Of a stretch of 64,000 nt of DNA, positions 43,681 through 56,339 are shown piece by piece. Both the position numbers and the translations under genes were made by a program. Location of the stretch: assembly GCA_022577435.1 (NCBI GenBank), contig JAKOON010000060.1, forward strand, positions 112,001 through 176,000, read 5' to 3'. Under the pieces are notes generated by a model. It saw only the letters and a list, made by a program, of their open reading frames with translations, was not told the DNA's origin and made no database searches. Each line of letters starts with the position of its first letter. The first letter of the stretch is position 1. The DNA is from Embiotoca jacksoni. Taxonomy: Eukaryota > Chordata > Actinopteri > Embiotocidae.

Positions 43681-46600
43681 ACTCAGCAGTCCCCACACCT
43701 CGGTAACTGTCTCCGCACCTCAGTTAAAATCTCTACACCTCAGTTAAAGTCTCTACACCTCAGTAACCGTCTCCGCACCTCAGTAACCGTCTCCACACCT
43801 CAGTAACCGTCTCCACACCTCAGTTAAAGTCTCCACACCTCGGTAACCGTCTCCGCACCTCAGTAACCGTCTCCACACCTCAGTTAAAATCTCTACACCT
43901 CAGTAACCGTCTCCACACCTCAGTTAAAGTCTCCACACCTCAGTAACCGTCTCCACACATCAGTTAAACTCTCTACACCTCAGTTAAAGTCTCCACATTT
44001 CAGTTAAAGTCTCTACACCTCAGTAACCGTCTCCACACCTCAGTTAAAATCTCTACACCTCAGTTAAAGTCTCCACATTTCAGTTAAAGTCTCTACACCT
44101 CAGTAACCGTCTCCACACCTCAGTTAAAATCTCCACACCTCAGTAACCGTCTCCACACCTCAGTTAAAATCTCTACACCTCAGTTAAAGTCTCCACATTT
44201 CAGTTAAAGTCTCTACACCTCAGTAACCGTCTCCACACCTCAGTTAAAATCTCTACACCTCAGTTAAAGTCTCCACATTTCAGTTAAAGTCTCTACACCT
44301 CAGTAACCGTCTCCACACCTCAGTTAAAATCTCTACACCTCAGTTAAAGTCTCCACATTTCAGTTAAAGTCTCTACACCTCAGTAACCGTCTCCACACCT
44401 CAGTTAAAATCTCCACACCTCAGTAACCGTCTCCACACCTCAGTTAAAGTCTCTACACCTCAGTTAAAGTCTCCACATTTCAGTTAAAATCTCCACACCT
44501 CAGTAACCGTCTCCACACCTCAGTTAAAATCTCTACACCTCAGTTAAAGTCTCCACATTTCAGTTAAAGTCTCTACACCTCAGTAACCGTCTCCACACCT
44601 CAGTTAAAATCTCCACACCTCAGTAACCGTCTCCACACCTCAGTTAAAGTCTCCACACCTCAGTTAAAGTCTCTACACCTCAGTAACCGTCTCCACACAT
44701 CAGTTAAACTCTCTACACCTCAGTTAAAGTCTCCACATTTCAGTTAAAGTCTCTACACCTCAGTAACCGTCTCCACACCTCAGTTAAAATCTCCACACCT
44801 CAGTAACCGTCTCCACACATCAGTTAAAGTCTCTACACCTCAGTAACCGTCTCCACACCTCAGTTAAAGTCTCCACACCTCAGTTAAAGTCTCTACACCT
44901 CAGTAACCGTCTCCACACCTCAGTTAAAGTCTCCACACCTCAGTAACCGTCTCCACACATCAGTTAAAGTCTCTACACCTCAGTAACCGTCTCCACACAT
45001 CAGTTAAAGTCTCTACACCTCAGTAACCGTCTCCACACATCAGTTAAAGTCTCCACACCTCAGTAACCGTCTCCACACATCAGTTAAAGTCTCTACACCT
45101 CAGTAACCGTCTCCACACCTCAGTTAAAGTCTCCACACCTCAGTAACCGTCTCCACACCTCAGTTAAAGTCTCCACACCTCGGTAACCGTCTCCACACCT
45201 CAGTTAAAATCTCTACACCTCAGTAACTGTCTCCACACCTCAGTTAAAGTCTCCACACATCAGTTAAAATCTCCACACCTCAGTTAAAGTCTCCACACCT
45301 CAGTAACCGTCTCCACACCTCTATTAAAGTCTCTACACCTCGGTAACCGTCTCCGCACCTCAGTAACCGTCTCCACACCTCAGTTAAAGTCTCCACACCT
45401 CAGTTAAAGTCTCTACACCTCAGTAACCGTCTCCACACCTCAATTAAAATCTCTACACCTCAGTTAAAGTCTCCACACCTCAGTAACCGTCTCCACACCT
45501 CAGTTAAAGTCTCCACACCTCAGTTAAAGTCTCTACACCTCGGTAACTGTCTCCACACCTCAGTTAAAGTCTCCACACCTCAGTTAAAGTCTCCACACTT
45601 CAGTTAAAATCTCCACACCTCAGTAACTGTCTCCACACCTCAGTTAAAGTCTCCACACCTCAGTAACCGTCTTCACACCTCAATTAAAGTCTCCACACCT
45701 CAGTAACCGTCTCCACACATCAGTTAAAGTCTCTACACCTCAGTAACCGTCTCCACACCTCAGTTAAAGTCTCCACACCTCAGTAACCGTCTCCACACCT
45801 CAGTTAAAGTCTCCACACCTCGGTAACCGTCTCCACACCTCAGTTAAAATCTCTACACCTCAGTAACTGTCTCCACACCTCAGTTAAAGTCTCCACACAT
45901 CAGTTAAAATCTCCACACCTCAGTTAAAGTCTCCACACCTCAGTAACCGTCTCCACACCTCTATTAAAGTCTCTACACCTCGGTAACCGTCTCCGCACCT
46001 CAGTAACCGTCTCCACACCTCAGTTAAAGTCTCCACACCTCAGTTAAAGTCTCTACACCTCAGTAACCGTCTCCACACCTCAATTAAAATCTCTACACCT
46101 CAGTTAAAGTCTCCACACCTCAGTAACCGTCTCCACACCTCAGTTAAAGTCTCCACACCTCAGTTAAAGTCTCTACACCTCGGTAACCGTCTCCACACCT
46201 CAGTTAAAGTCTCCACACTTCAGTTAAAATCTCCACACCTCAGTAACTGTCTCCACACCTCAGTTAAAGTCTCCACACCTCAGTAACCGTCTTCACACCT
46301 CAATTAAAGTCTCTACACCTCAGTAACCGTCTCCACACCTCAATTAAAGTCTCCACACCTCAGTTAAAGTCTCTACACCTCAGTAACTGTCTCCACACCT
46401 CAATTAAAGTCTCCACACCTCAGTTAAAGTCTCTACACCTCAGTAACTGTCTCCACACCTCAATTAAAGTCTCCACACTTCAGTTAAAGTCTCCGCACCT
46501 CAGTTAAAATCTCTACACCTCAGTTAAAGTCTCTACACCTCAGTAACCGTCTCCACACCTCTATTAAAGTCTCTACACCTCGGTAACCGTCTCCGCACCT

Positions 46601-49600
46601 CAGTAACCGTCTCCACACCTCAGTTAAAGTCTCCACACCTCAGTAACCGTCTCCACACCTCAGTTAAAGTCTCCACACCTCAGTTAAAGTCTCTACACCT
46701 CAGCAACCGTCTCCACACCTCAATTAAAGTCTCTACACCTCAGTAACCGTCTCCACACCTCAGTTAAAGTCTCCACACTTCAGTTAAAATCTCCACACCT
46801 CAGTAACTGTCTCCACACCTCAGTTAAAGTCTCCACACCTCGGTAACCGTCTCCACACCTCAGTTAAAGTCTCCACACCTCGGTAACCGTCTCCACACCT
46901 CAGTTAAAGTCTCCACATTTCAGTTAAAGTCTCTACACCTCAGTAACTGTCTCCACACCTCAGTTAAAGTCTCCACACCTCGGTAACCGTCTCCGCACCT
47001 CAGTAACCGTCTCCACACCTCAGTAACCGTCTCCACACCTCAGTTAAAGTCTCCACACCTCGGTAACCGTCTCCGCACCTCAGTAACTGTCTCCACACCT
47101 CAGTTAAAGTCTCCACACCTCAGTAACCGTCTCCACACCTCAGTAACCGTCTCCACACCTCAGTTAAAGTCTCCACACCTCGGTAACCATCTCCACACCT
47201 CAGTAACCGTCTCCACACCTCAGTTAAAGTCTCCACACCTCAGTAACCGTCTCCACACTTCAATTAAAGTCTCTACACCTCAGTAACCGTCTCCACACCT
47301 CAGTTAAAGTCTCCACACCTCAGTAACCGTCTCCACACCTCAATTAAAGTCTCTACACCTCAGTAACCGTCTCCACACATCAGTTAAAGTCTCCACACCT
47401 CAGTAACCGTCTCCACACCTCAATTAAAGTCTCTACACCTCAGTAACCGTCTCCACACCTCAGTTAAAGTCTCCACACCTCAGTAACCGTCTCCACACCT
47501 CAATTAAAATCTCTACACCTCAGTAACCGTCTCCACACCTCAGTTAAAGTCTCCACACCTCAGTAACCGTCTCCACACCTCAATTAAAGTCTCTACACCT
47601 CAGTAACCGTCTCCACACCTCAGTTAAAGTCTCCACACCTCGGTAACCGTCTCCACACCTCAGTTAAAATCTCTACACCTCAGTAACTGTCTCCACACCT
47701 CAGTTAAAGTCTCCACACCTCAGTAACCGTCTCCACACCTCAGTTAAAGTCTCCACACCTCAGTTAAAGTCTCTACACCTCAGTAACCGTCTCCACACCT
47801 CAATTAAAGTCTCTACACCTCAGTAACCGTCTCCACACCTCAGTTAAAGTCTCCACACCTCAGTTAAAGTCTCCACACCTCGGTAACCGTCTCCACACCT
47901 CAGTAACCGTCTCCACACCTCAGTTAAAGTCTCCACACCTCGGTAACCATCTCCACACCTCAGTAACCGTCTCCACACCTCAGTTAAAATCTCCACACCT
48001 CAGTAACCGTCTCCGCACCTCAGTAACCGTCTCCACACCTCAGTTAAAGTCTCCACACCTCGGTAACCGTCTCCACACCTCAGTAACCGTCTCCACACCT
48101 CAGTTAAAGTCTCCACACCTCGGTAACCATCTCCACACCTCAGTAACCGTCTCCACACCTCAGTTAAAATCTCCACACCTCAGTAACCGTCTCCACACCT
48201 CAGTTAAAGTCTCCACACCTCAGTAACCGTCTCCACACATCAGTTAAAGTCTCTACACCTCAGTAACCGTCTCCACACCTCAGTTAAAGTCTCCACACCT
48301 CAATTAAAGTCTCTACACCTCAGTAACCGTCTCCACACCTCAATTAAAGTCTCTACACCTCAGTAACCGTCTCCACACCTCAGTTAAAGTCTCCACACCT
48401 CGGTAACCGTCTCCACACCTCAGTTAAAATCTCTACACCTCAGTAACTGTCTCCACACCTCAGTTAAAGTCTCCACACCTCAGTAACCGTCTCCACACCT
48501 CAGTTAAAGTCTCCACACCTCAGTTAAAGTCTCTACACCTCAGTAACCGTCTCCACACCTCAATTAAAGTCTCTACACCTCAGTAACCGTCTCCACACCT
48601 CAGTTAAAGTCTCCACACCTCGGTAACCGTCTCCACACCTCAGTTAAAATCTCTACACCTCAGTTAAAATCTCTACACCTCAGTTAAAGTCTCTACACCT
48701 CAGTAACTGTCTCTACACCTCAGTTAAAGTCTCCACACTTCAGTTAAAATCTCCACACCTCAGTAACTGTCTCCACACCTCAGTTAAAGTCTCCACACCT
48801 CAGTAACCGTCTCCACACCTCAATTAAAGTCTCTACACCTCAGTAACCGTCTCCACACCTCAATTAAAATCTCTACACCTCAGTTAAAGTCTCTACACCT
48901 CAGTAACTGTCTCCACACCTCAGTTAAAGTCTCCACACTTCAGTTAAAGTCTCCACACCTCAGTAACTGTCTCCACACCTCAGTTAAAGTCTCCACACTT
49001 CAGTTAAAGTCTCCACACCTCGGTAACCGTCTCCACACCTCAATTAAAGTCTCTCCACCTCAGTTAAAGTCTCTACACCTCAGTAACTGTCTCCACACTT
49101 CAGTTAAAGTCTCTACACCTCAGTAACCGTCTCCACACCTCAATTAAAGTCTCTACACCTCAGTTAAAGTCTCTACACCTCAGTAACTGTCTCCACACCT
49201 CAGTTAAAGTCTCCACACTTCAGTTAAAGTCTCCACACTTCAGTTAAAGTCTCCACACCTCAGTAACTGTCTCCATACCTCAGTTAAAGTCTCCACACTT
49301 CAGTTAAAGTCTCCACACCTCGGTAACCGTCTCCACACCTCAGTTAAAATCTCTCCACCTCAGTTAAAGTCTCTACACCTCAGTAACTGTCTCCACACTT
49401 CAGTTAAAGTCTCTACACCTCAGTAACCGTCTCCACACCTCAATTAAAGTCTCCACACTTCAGTTAAAGTCTCTACACCTCAGTAACTGTCTCCACACCT
49501 CAGTAACCATCTCCAAACCTCAATTAAAGTCTCTACACCTCAGTAACCATCTCCACACTTCAGTTAAAGTCTCCACACCTCAGTTAAAGTCTCTACACCT

Positions 49601-51071
49601 CAGTAACCGTCTCCACACCTCAGTTGAAGTCTCTACACCTCAGTTACCGTCTCCACACCTCAATGAAAGTCTCTACACCTCAGTAACCATCTCCACAACT
49701 CAGTTATAAAGTCTCCACACCTCAGTTACCGTCTCCACACCTCAGTTAAAGTCTCTACACCTCAGTAACCGTCTCCACACCTCAGTTAAAGTCTCCACAC
49801 CTCAGTAACCGTCTCCACACCTCAATTAAAGTCTCTACACCTCAGTAACCATCTCCACACTTCAGTTAAAGTCTCCACACCTCAGTTAAAGTCTCTACAC
49901 CTCAGTAACCGTCTCCACACCTCAATTAAAGTCTCTACTCCTCAGTAACCGTCTCCACACCTCAATTAAAGTCTCTACACCTCAGTAACCATCTCCACAC
50001 TTCAGTTAAAGTCTCCACACCTCAGTTAAAGTCTCTACACCTCAGTAACCGTCTCCACACCTCAGTTGAAGTCTCTACACCTCAGTAACCGTCTCCACAC
50101 CTCAATTAAAGTCTCTACACCTCAGTAACCGTCTCCACACCTCAATGAAAGTCTCTACACCTCAGTAACCATCTCCACACCTCAGTTATAAAGTCTCCAC
50201 ACCTCGGTAACCGTCTCCACACCTCAGTAACCGTCTCCACACCTCAGTTAAAGTCTCCACACCTCAGTTAAAGTCTCCACACCTCAGTAACCGTCTCCAC
50301 ACCTCAGTTAAAGTCTCCACACCTCAGTTAAAGTCTCCACACCTCAGTAACCGTCTCCACACCTCAGTTAAAGTCTCCACACCTCATTAACCGTCTCCAC
50401 ACCTCAGTTAAAGTCTCCACACCTCAGTAACCGTCTCCACACCTCAGTTAAAGTCTCTACACCTCAGTAACCGTCTCCACACCTCAGTTAAAGTCTCCAC
50501 ACCTCAGTAACCGTCTCCACACCTCAGTTAAAGTCTCCACACCTCATTAACCGTCTCCACACCTCAGTTAAAGTCTCCACACCTCAGTAACCGTCTCCAC
50601 ACCTCAATTAAAGTCTCTACACCTCAGTAACCGTGTCCACACCTCAGTTAAAGTCTCCACACCTCAGTTAGAGTCTCTACACCTCAGTTAAAGTCTCTAC
50701 ACCTCAGTAACCATCTCCACACCTCAGTTAAAGTCTCTACACCTCAGTAACCGTGTCCACACCTCAATTAAAGTCTCTACACCTCAGTAACCGTCTCCAC
50801 ACCTCAGTTAAAGTCTCCACACCTCAGTTAAAGTCTCTACATCTCAGTAACCGTCTCCACACCTCAGTTAAAGTCTCTACACCTCAATTAAAGTCTCCAC
50901 ACCTCAGTTATAAAGTCTCCACACCTCAATTAAAGTCTCCACACCTCAGTTATAAAGTCTCCACACCTCGGTTACCGTCTCCACACCTCGATAACCGTCT
51001 CCACACCTCAATTAGTGTCTCCACACCTCGGTTACCGTCTCCACACCTTGGTAACCGTCTCCACACCTCTC
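43681..51071. repeat. 7.4-kb minisatellite of about 370 twenty-bp monomers in two main types
   Basis: The two monomers are CAGTTAAAGTCTCCACACCT (type A, often with CTCTACACCT or AAAAT variants) and CAGTAACCGTCTCCACACCT (type B). They share the last ten bases and differ mainly in the first ten. From about 43701 to 49704 every monomer is exactly 20 bp. Two- and three-base insertions appear only near the right end. Larger blocks recur at 600-640 bp. No protein reading is plausible because 20 is not a multiple of three. Confidence 0.98.
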
Positions 51072-51490
51072 ATCTTATCAGACCACATCTCACTGCTAAA
51101 CCTCAAATCTGCAGGAGAAGACCAGCTCTTAAAACCGTCCAAGTCAGGAGTGAGGAAGCCACTTCACTCCTGCAGAAGGAAGCAGCACATTGAGGGACAC
51201 TTAAAGAAGCAAACCCTGGAGCATGCGGAGAGGAATTAAGTCAATAATGGACTACAAGAGCAACAGCTCACAGACCAACCATGACAGTGCACTCCTCAAC
51301 ACCCTGACTTCGTTATATCACTATCTTTTACCATCCTTTTAACTTTGATGGTTTTCAGTTTTAATTGCTATAGTTTGTATTAACTTGTCTGTATCTATGT
51401 TATCCTCAGTGTTTGAAATGGGTTGTCATATTTAAACTTGTATTATTTCATTTGCCTGCTGTATATTCTAATCTGTGTTTTCTATTTAAT
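51072..51490. other. No gene recognised
   Basis: Flank of the minisatellite. The ORFs that start in the array and run on to 51239 are repeat translations. Confidence 0.5.
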
Positions 51491-51499
51491 TCCATCTGT

Positions 51500-51720
51500 A
51501 CAAATGGTGGGTGGATGGATGGGTAGGTGGGTGAGTGGATGGATGGGTAGGTGGGTGGATCGATGGGTGGGTGGGTGTGGGGTTGGTTAGTTACGTGGTT
51601 GGTTGGTTGGTTGGTTGGTTGGCTGAATGACTGACTGGCTGGTTGATTGATTGATTAGTTACTTGGCTAATCGTTAGATTGATTGATTGATTGATTGATC
51701 GATAGATTGATTGATTAGTA
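51500..51720. repeat. Compound tetranucleotide repeat (GGTG, GGAT, GGTT, GATT)
   Basis: Successive runs of GGTGGGTGGATGGATGGG type, then (GGTT)n at 51599-51622, then (GATT)n near 51641-51715, forming one drifting tetranucleotide tract. Confidence 0.92.
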
Positions 51721-53939
51721 CATACAGTACTGTACATACTAAAACCACTCAGGAGAAACTTGGGGACTTTTTGCCTTACAACAGTACATAAACTAGGAAG
51801 ACTGGAAGGGCTGAGAAGTACGTGAAACTAAAGTCAAACATCACATTGCGTGAAAGCCCTTCGAAAAGGCTTTTTTAGAATGCTATACATGAAGGCTAAT
51901 ATCTCAGGGTGTTTTCTTTCTGTGAATACAACTGAAAGTGACTGATGTCAAGTGTGTCCTCAGCAGCTGAATGGAGAACACAGAGAGGGCCAGTGGGACT
52001 GTTGGATCAGCGAGGAGGCACAAAGAGAGGGGGTGATTAACTGGGCTTAAACAGCTCATCAGCCTGCTCGGCTGCTTAACTCACACTGACCTCATTTAAG
52101 TTGCATTTTACTACTGAAACCTCTGACTCTTCCGTTCTGTCTCCTTCAGTCACACTGATGTTCACTTCTCCGTTCTCTGTGGTCGACTGATCTTTGTGTG
52201 CCAATGTAATTTTTTTTTATCCTGGTGACGAAGGATACTTCCACATTAGGTACGGTTAATCCGTAGTGTGATCGCCCCCCACCCCTCTTCACCGCTCTAC
52301 CCTCCACTCCCCCGCTGGCCAGTGTTCACATCACATTAATGTTTCGTACCCGAGTACGCTGACGCCAACATCTATGCAGCACTTGTGAATGCTTCAAATC
52401 CAAAAACACAGCTAACTCTTCACGTTTGCTGCTGCTTTTGCTTCGGATGCACAAACAAGTACGATACTGGACTCACTCGTCTGTCTTCAGACCTCATCCT
52501 TAATGTGAGCAAGTGGATGCATTGCAGATGTAAACTACTAGAGAGAACACTGCTTTTTATGTGTGAAAAAGTAACAGCGGAGTAATGCTGACGTTATATC
52601 AGTCCCTCCAGGAATTCCATGAGTTATTTTGTGATTGTCGTGATCAAACATTTTTGGTTTTGTGGTGGATTTTCTGTAAAATTGCGATTGTTTAATTCAT
52701 GTTCATTCAACACATAGACCTGCTGGATGAAACAAACAAAGAGACGTCTCTGACAACTGGACGTGACCCTGTCACTTCCTGTTTTTCCTCTTGTTCCGGT
52801 TTCCTCCGGTGCAGAGAGTTATTATTATATATATATATTATCAGCACTGCAGCAGACACACTGTTGGTCTGGACAAACGCACGCAAACGAGCCGCAGCAG
52901 CAGAGCATGGTAGCCCTGAGGACTCATGGCAGGCAGGCAGTATGTGGGCCTTCTGTATATCCTCTTCTGTATACCTCCTGTCTGTCTTCTCTCTAATGCT
53001 GATCGTTATACACTTTCTCATTAACCACAAACAGAATTACATTACTGCCATCACACTCTCCTGCTGACGATGTCGTCTGGGAACTACAGCAGGAAACCTT
53101 TCTTTAAAACACAGAATAAAGGCTCCATAAGGCTCCACTGATCAACACTCCAGTCAAATCATCTCATTTCATTCCGAAAAATCTGTTCCAGCGGAACTTT
53201 CTCCCACCTGCTCATTTGTAAAAGCCATTCTGACAAGTCATTTTTAAGATACTCTTGAACTCATTTAATAGATAAAAGCTCTGAGCTTTTAAATATCCAG
53301 CGAACATTTTTGCCTTGCATTACAGGATTACTAGATTTCCAACATATTTTAAAAGAAAAACTTGTGGCCCTGGACCGGTTTGCAGAAGCTGTTTTTAATG
53401 TCAATCTTAACCTTGCTCGAGTGTAAGTGTGTATTAATAAAGGAAGTTGTAGTTGTCAGTAAATTTAAACCAGCTGCCAAACATAAACGACTTCTTACAC
53501 AGGGATTTGTTTTTCCTACAACCAGTAACTGCCAGGTGGAACTTCTACGTTGTTAAATTAATCAAATGTAACATTAGCAATGATATAAATCTAGTTGACA
53601 AATTTCAAGATTTCAAATTATACTCTACAAAAGTAACATCATTTTACTTAACTAAGTAAATAACGTTATTTAGCATAACCACGTTTTTCCTCTCATTTTA
53701 AACTTTGTAATACTTACACCCAAACACATTATCCCACACATGCAGACAGAAATAAATCAAAATAACACCTACTAACCATACCTATGTTGCCAGTCTAGAT
53801 TTAATTCAGCAAATAATAAGGTTGATAAATGTCTTTTTTCCTTCTTTGAGAAAGAACATAATGTGGCTGTAAGGCTGATATGAAATGTGTTGTGTTTTAA
53901 ATACAGTGTAACTCAGTGACCTGATGCAGTGAAATCTGA
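51721..53939. other. No gene recognised
   Basis: ORFs at 52385, 52699 and 53362 show no domain. A TA-rich run lies at 52825-52840. Nothing else was identified. Confidence 0.45.
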
Positions 53940-54090
53940 TAAACTATTGGTGGATGACCAATCAGGACGTAAAGGAGGCGGGTCTCTGAGAGACGTGATG
54001 TCAGCCAGGTAGAGCCGTCGGTAGAGGGAAGAAGGCTGGTGATTGGCTGATCTCGTCTGACGTCACGGTGAGCGTATTGCGTCACTTCCT
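53940..54090. promoter_or_regulatory. Promoter-like cluster: CCAAT boxes, GC box, CRE, ETS
   Basis: Within 150 bp: ACCAATCAGGACG (CCAAT, near 53958), AGGCGGGTC (GC-box-like, near 53976), GATTGGCTGATC (inverted CCAAT, near 54040), the perfect CRE palindrome TGACGTCA (54059-54066), and TTGCGTCACTTCCTG (near 54077), which joins a CRE half-site to an ETS site. The density of such sites is unusual here. It lies upstream of dlgap1 and 260 bp before the small ORF at 54351. Function is inferred only. Confidence 0.4.
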
Positions 54091-54159
54091 GTCTACAAAC
54101 ATTGTAACTAGTGTTACTTCTGTTATTTCAGCTTCTCTTCCTGAATTCTACGTATCTAA

Positions 54160-54232
54160 ATCTCTATCTATATATATCTATATATATACGTATCTAAATC
54201 TCTATCTATATATATACGTATCTAAATCTCTC
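54160..54232. repeat. TATATA-rich short tandem repeat
   Basis: The unit TACGTATCTAAATCTCTATC plus TATATATA occurs about three times. Confidence 0.85.
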
Positions 54233-54350
54233 CACTTCTTCTCATCTCAAGTTAAAACTCACGTTTGCTCTTCTTGAACAATTCTCCTGTTAAATCTTTG
54301 ACCAACGTTCACTAACTTGGTGTTTTGGTGCTGTTAGCTTAGCAGTTAGC

Positions 54351-54569
54351 AATGTCTTCCCTCTCCCTCCTCCTCTTCTGGTTTTTCCTGCTCAGTGTGA
54401 CATGTTTAGTTACAACCCTGCTTCCTTTAAGGAGGAGGAGGGGGGGAGGAGAAGGAGGAGGAGGAGGGGGGGAGGAGGAGGGGGAGGAGAAGGAGGAGGA
54501 GGAGGAAGGGGAGGAGGAGGGGGGGAGGAGAAGGAGGAGGGGGAGGAGGAGGAGGGGGGAGGAGGAGTA
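54351..54569 (+). CDS. Hypothetical small ORF with signal-peptide-like start
   Basis: A 72-codon ORF starting at an ATG 260 bp after the promoter-like cluster. The first 25 residues (MSSLSLLLFWFFLLSVTC, then LVTTLLP) are hydrophobic, like a signal peptide or membrane anchor. The rest is Gly/Glu/Arg low complexity from the purine tract. It may be the first exon of a spliced gene or mere chance. I recognise no family. Confidence 0.12.
54431..54566. repeat. Polypurine (GGA)n-type tract
   Basis: About 135 bases of uninterrupted purine on the plus strand, with mirror-like GGAGGAGG arrangement. A second short purine run lies at 54654-54674. Such tracts can form triplex DNA. Confidence 0.95.
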
Positions 54570-56330
54570 GTGTAGTTAGGGCTCCAGGGTCACAGAATTA
54601 GAATCACTGCTGTGCACCATGCTAAATAACCAGCAAGCTGTAGGACCTTCTCAGGGAGGAGGAGGGGGGGGGGTGTACAGCTGTCCAGGATACAGGTTTA
54701 GTTAGCCGGTCCCCCGCAGCACCCGAACAGCCGGGCGGCCGGGGGACAGTACGAAGGAGACATCGTCCCAAGAAGAAGCCCACGGTTCACCACCGACCTT
54801 CACGTCTCCAACTGATGTTCCACATTCTGTGAAACACCTGCTGAGAAACCAACTCTGGTTATTGGAGACTCTATTTAACATGAAGTTAGTGAAACCAGGG
54901 GACAGAGACAGATGTCTTCCAGGGGACAGAGTCAGGTGTCTTCCCAGTTTCATGCTTCTCTGAGAGGACTTCAGCTGTACGGACCGGACCGCTGCGTGAC
55001 TCCTCTGCTGCCTTGAACCGTCCCGCTCTGTGACCACCGGACCTCACCTGGTTTTCCGCTGATGCCTCATCACATCCCACCTTCACCAGGTCTTGAGTAA
55101 CCATATTACACGTGCACCATATTTTATTGTAAGTGGACTATTAATGCAAGTGAAGCAGCCATTTCATGTTTTCAGGCCACAACGCCCCCTAGCTACGATT
55201 CAGACCTGCCACGATCACTTTGGACATGCAATTTATTTTATCATGGCTTTTAATTTCTTTACATCTGATTCAGAACCCACAGTTTTATTTGCAACATGAA
55301 GGTATAAATGGGCTATGTTGTTTGCATAATGTAAAGCTCATTTGAGTGCAGTTTGACAGCTTTGTTTTGAGGTATTGCCCAACTCGTTTATGTTTAAGAA
55401 GTTTTTTCACTAAAATCATTCATTTGAGTTCAGAGAGACTTGTTAGTGTTGTGCTTATTATCAAAATAAGTTCATATATATGTGAGGACATAAGAGGGTG
55501 ATTTGAAAATCAGTAAGGCTTAATCATTTATTTCTTAGCCGTCCATAATTTAAGTTAATTAAAAACTGCCAAGTGGAGGCACCGGCAAATACCCAAAATC
55601 TAAATTTAAAAGAGTAAGATGTATTTAGGCACCCAGGATCCCACCTTTAGAGACAAGTGACAGAGTAAATATTAAGGTGGGTGTTACACCTACAAGACAT
55701 ATTTTACCTTGTGATGCTACTATGATTTCCTGTTTATATAACAGATTGCTTTTGATTGGACAGCACTATACATAAAGTCTTCACAAACACTTTTTTTTTT
55801 TCATTTTAGAGACATGAGAATGAAATCAATCTGAACATCTAACTCGCAGCAGAAGAGTGAATAAGATGATTTTCCAAAATAGAATGTATTGCTCCAGGGG
55901 TTGTTTTTATATTCAGAATTCAGTAAGTGGGAGTGAGGTAGGGAGATGGTCGAAGTGGATGGTGAGTGTACAAAGCAGAAGACCGAACCACCAGAGACCA
56001 GGTTCAAAACCACTTAGGTTAAAAAGATGTGGTTAAATACTAAAAAAGTAAACATGATTCGTTCTGATGGTACACGTCTTATATGATCTCGTTTATATTT
56101 AAATATTTATAGATCTCTGAGCTAAATGGAACTCAATGTGTCTTTTAGATGCCATCCATACAAGACGTTTTACCCTTAATTTCCACTTCCATTTTAAATC
56201 TATCTATCTTTATCAAATGACTTTGTGCCTCAGGCTTTTAAAGTTACTCTAATTATACCTTTACTTTAAAATCCTCCTCTTGATCCATTTGTTTTTGAAA
56301 ACTAGGTCCAACCTGTTCTTGCAACTTTAA
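54570..56330. other. No gene recognised; GC-richer at 54690-55040
   Basis: 54690-55040 is GC-rich with several CpGs and overlapping minus-strand ORFs (54702-55104) lacking any domain. It could be an untranslated exon or CpG-island-like region. The remainder is AT-rich. Confidence 0.4.
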
Positions 56331-56339
56331 AAATAAAAG

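Noticed and set aside
43681..51071. Regularly spaced repeats resembling a CRISPR array
   Set aside because: Monomers are contiguous 20-bp tandem units with no unique spacers, in a vertebrate genome; it is a minisatellite.
50753..51193. 146-codon ORF of LHLSNRLHTSVKVSTPQLKS-type repeats
   Set aside because: It is a translation of the 20-bp minisatellite (three frames cycled), open only where indels shift phase; no start context or flanking exon.
51500..51720. G-rich tract considered as a telomere-like repeat
   Set aside because: The units are GGTG/GGAT/GGTT tetranucleotides, not TTAGGG.
52699..53067. 122-codon ORF with a hydrophobic C-terminal stretch
   Set aside because: No conserved motif; overlaps an equally long minus-strand ORF; contains a TA repeat translation.
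54702..55104. Minus-strand ORFs in a GC-rich segment
   Set aside because: Could be an untranslated first exon but the protein has no domain and internal duplication (SPGRHLSLSPG) looks like short tandem DNA repetition.
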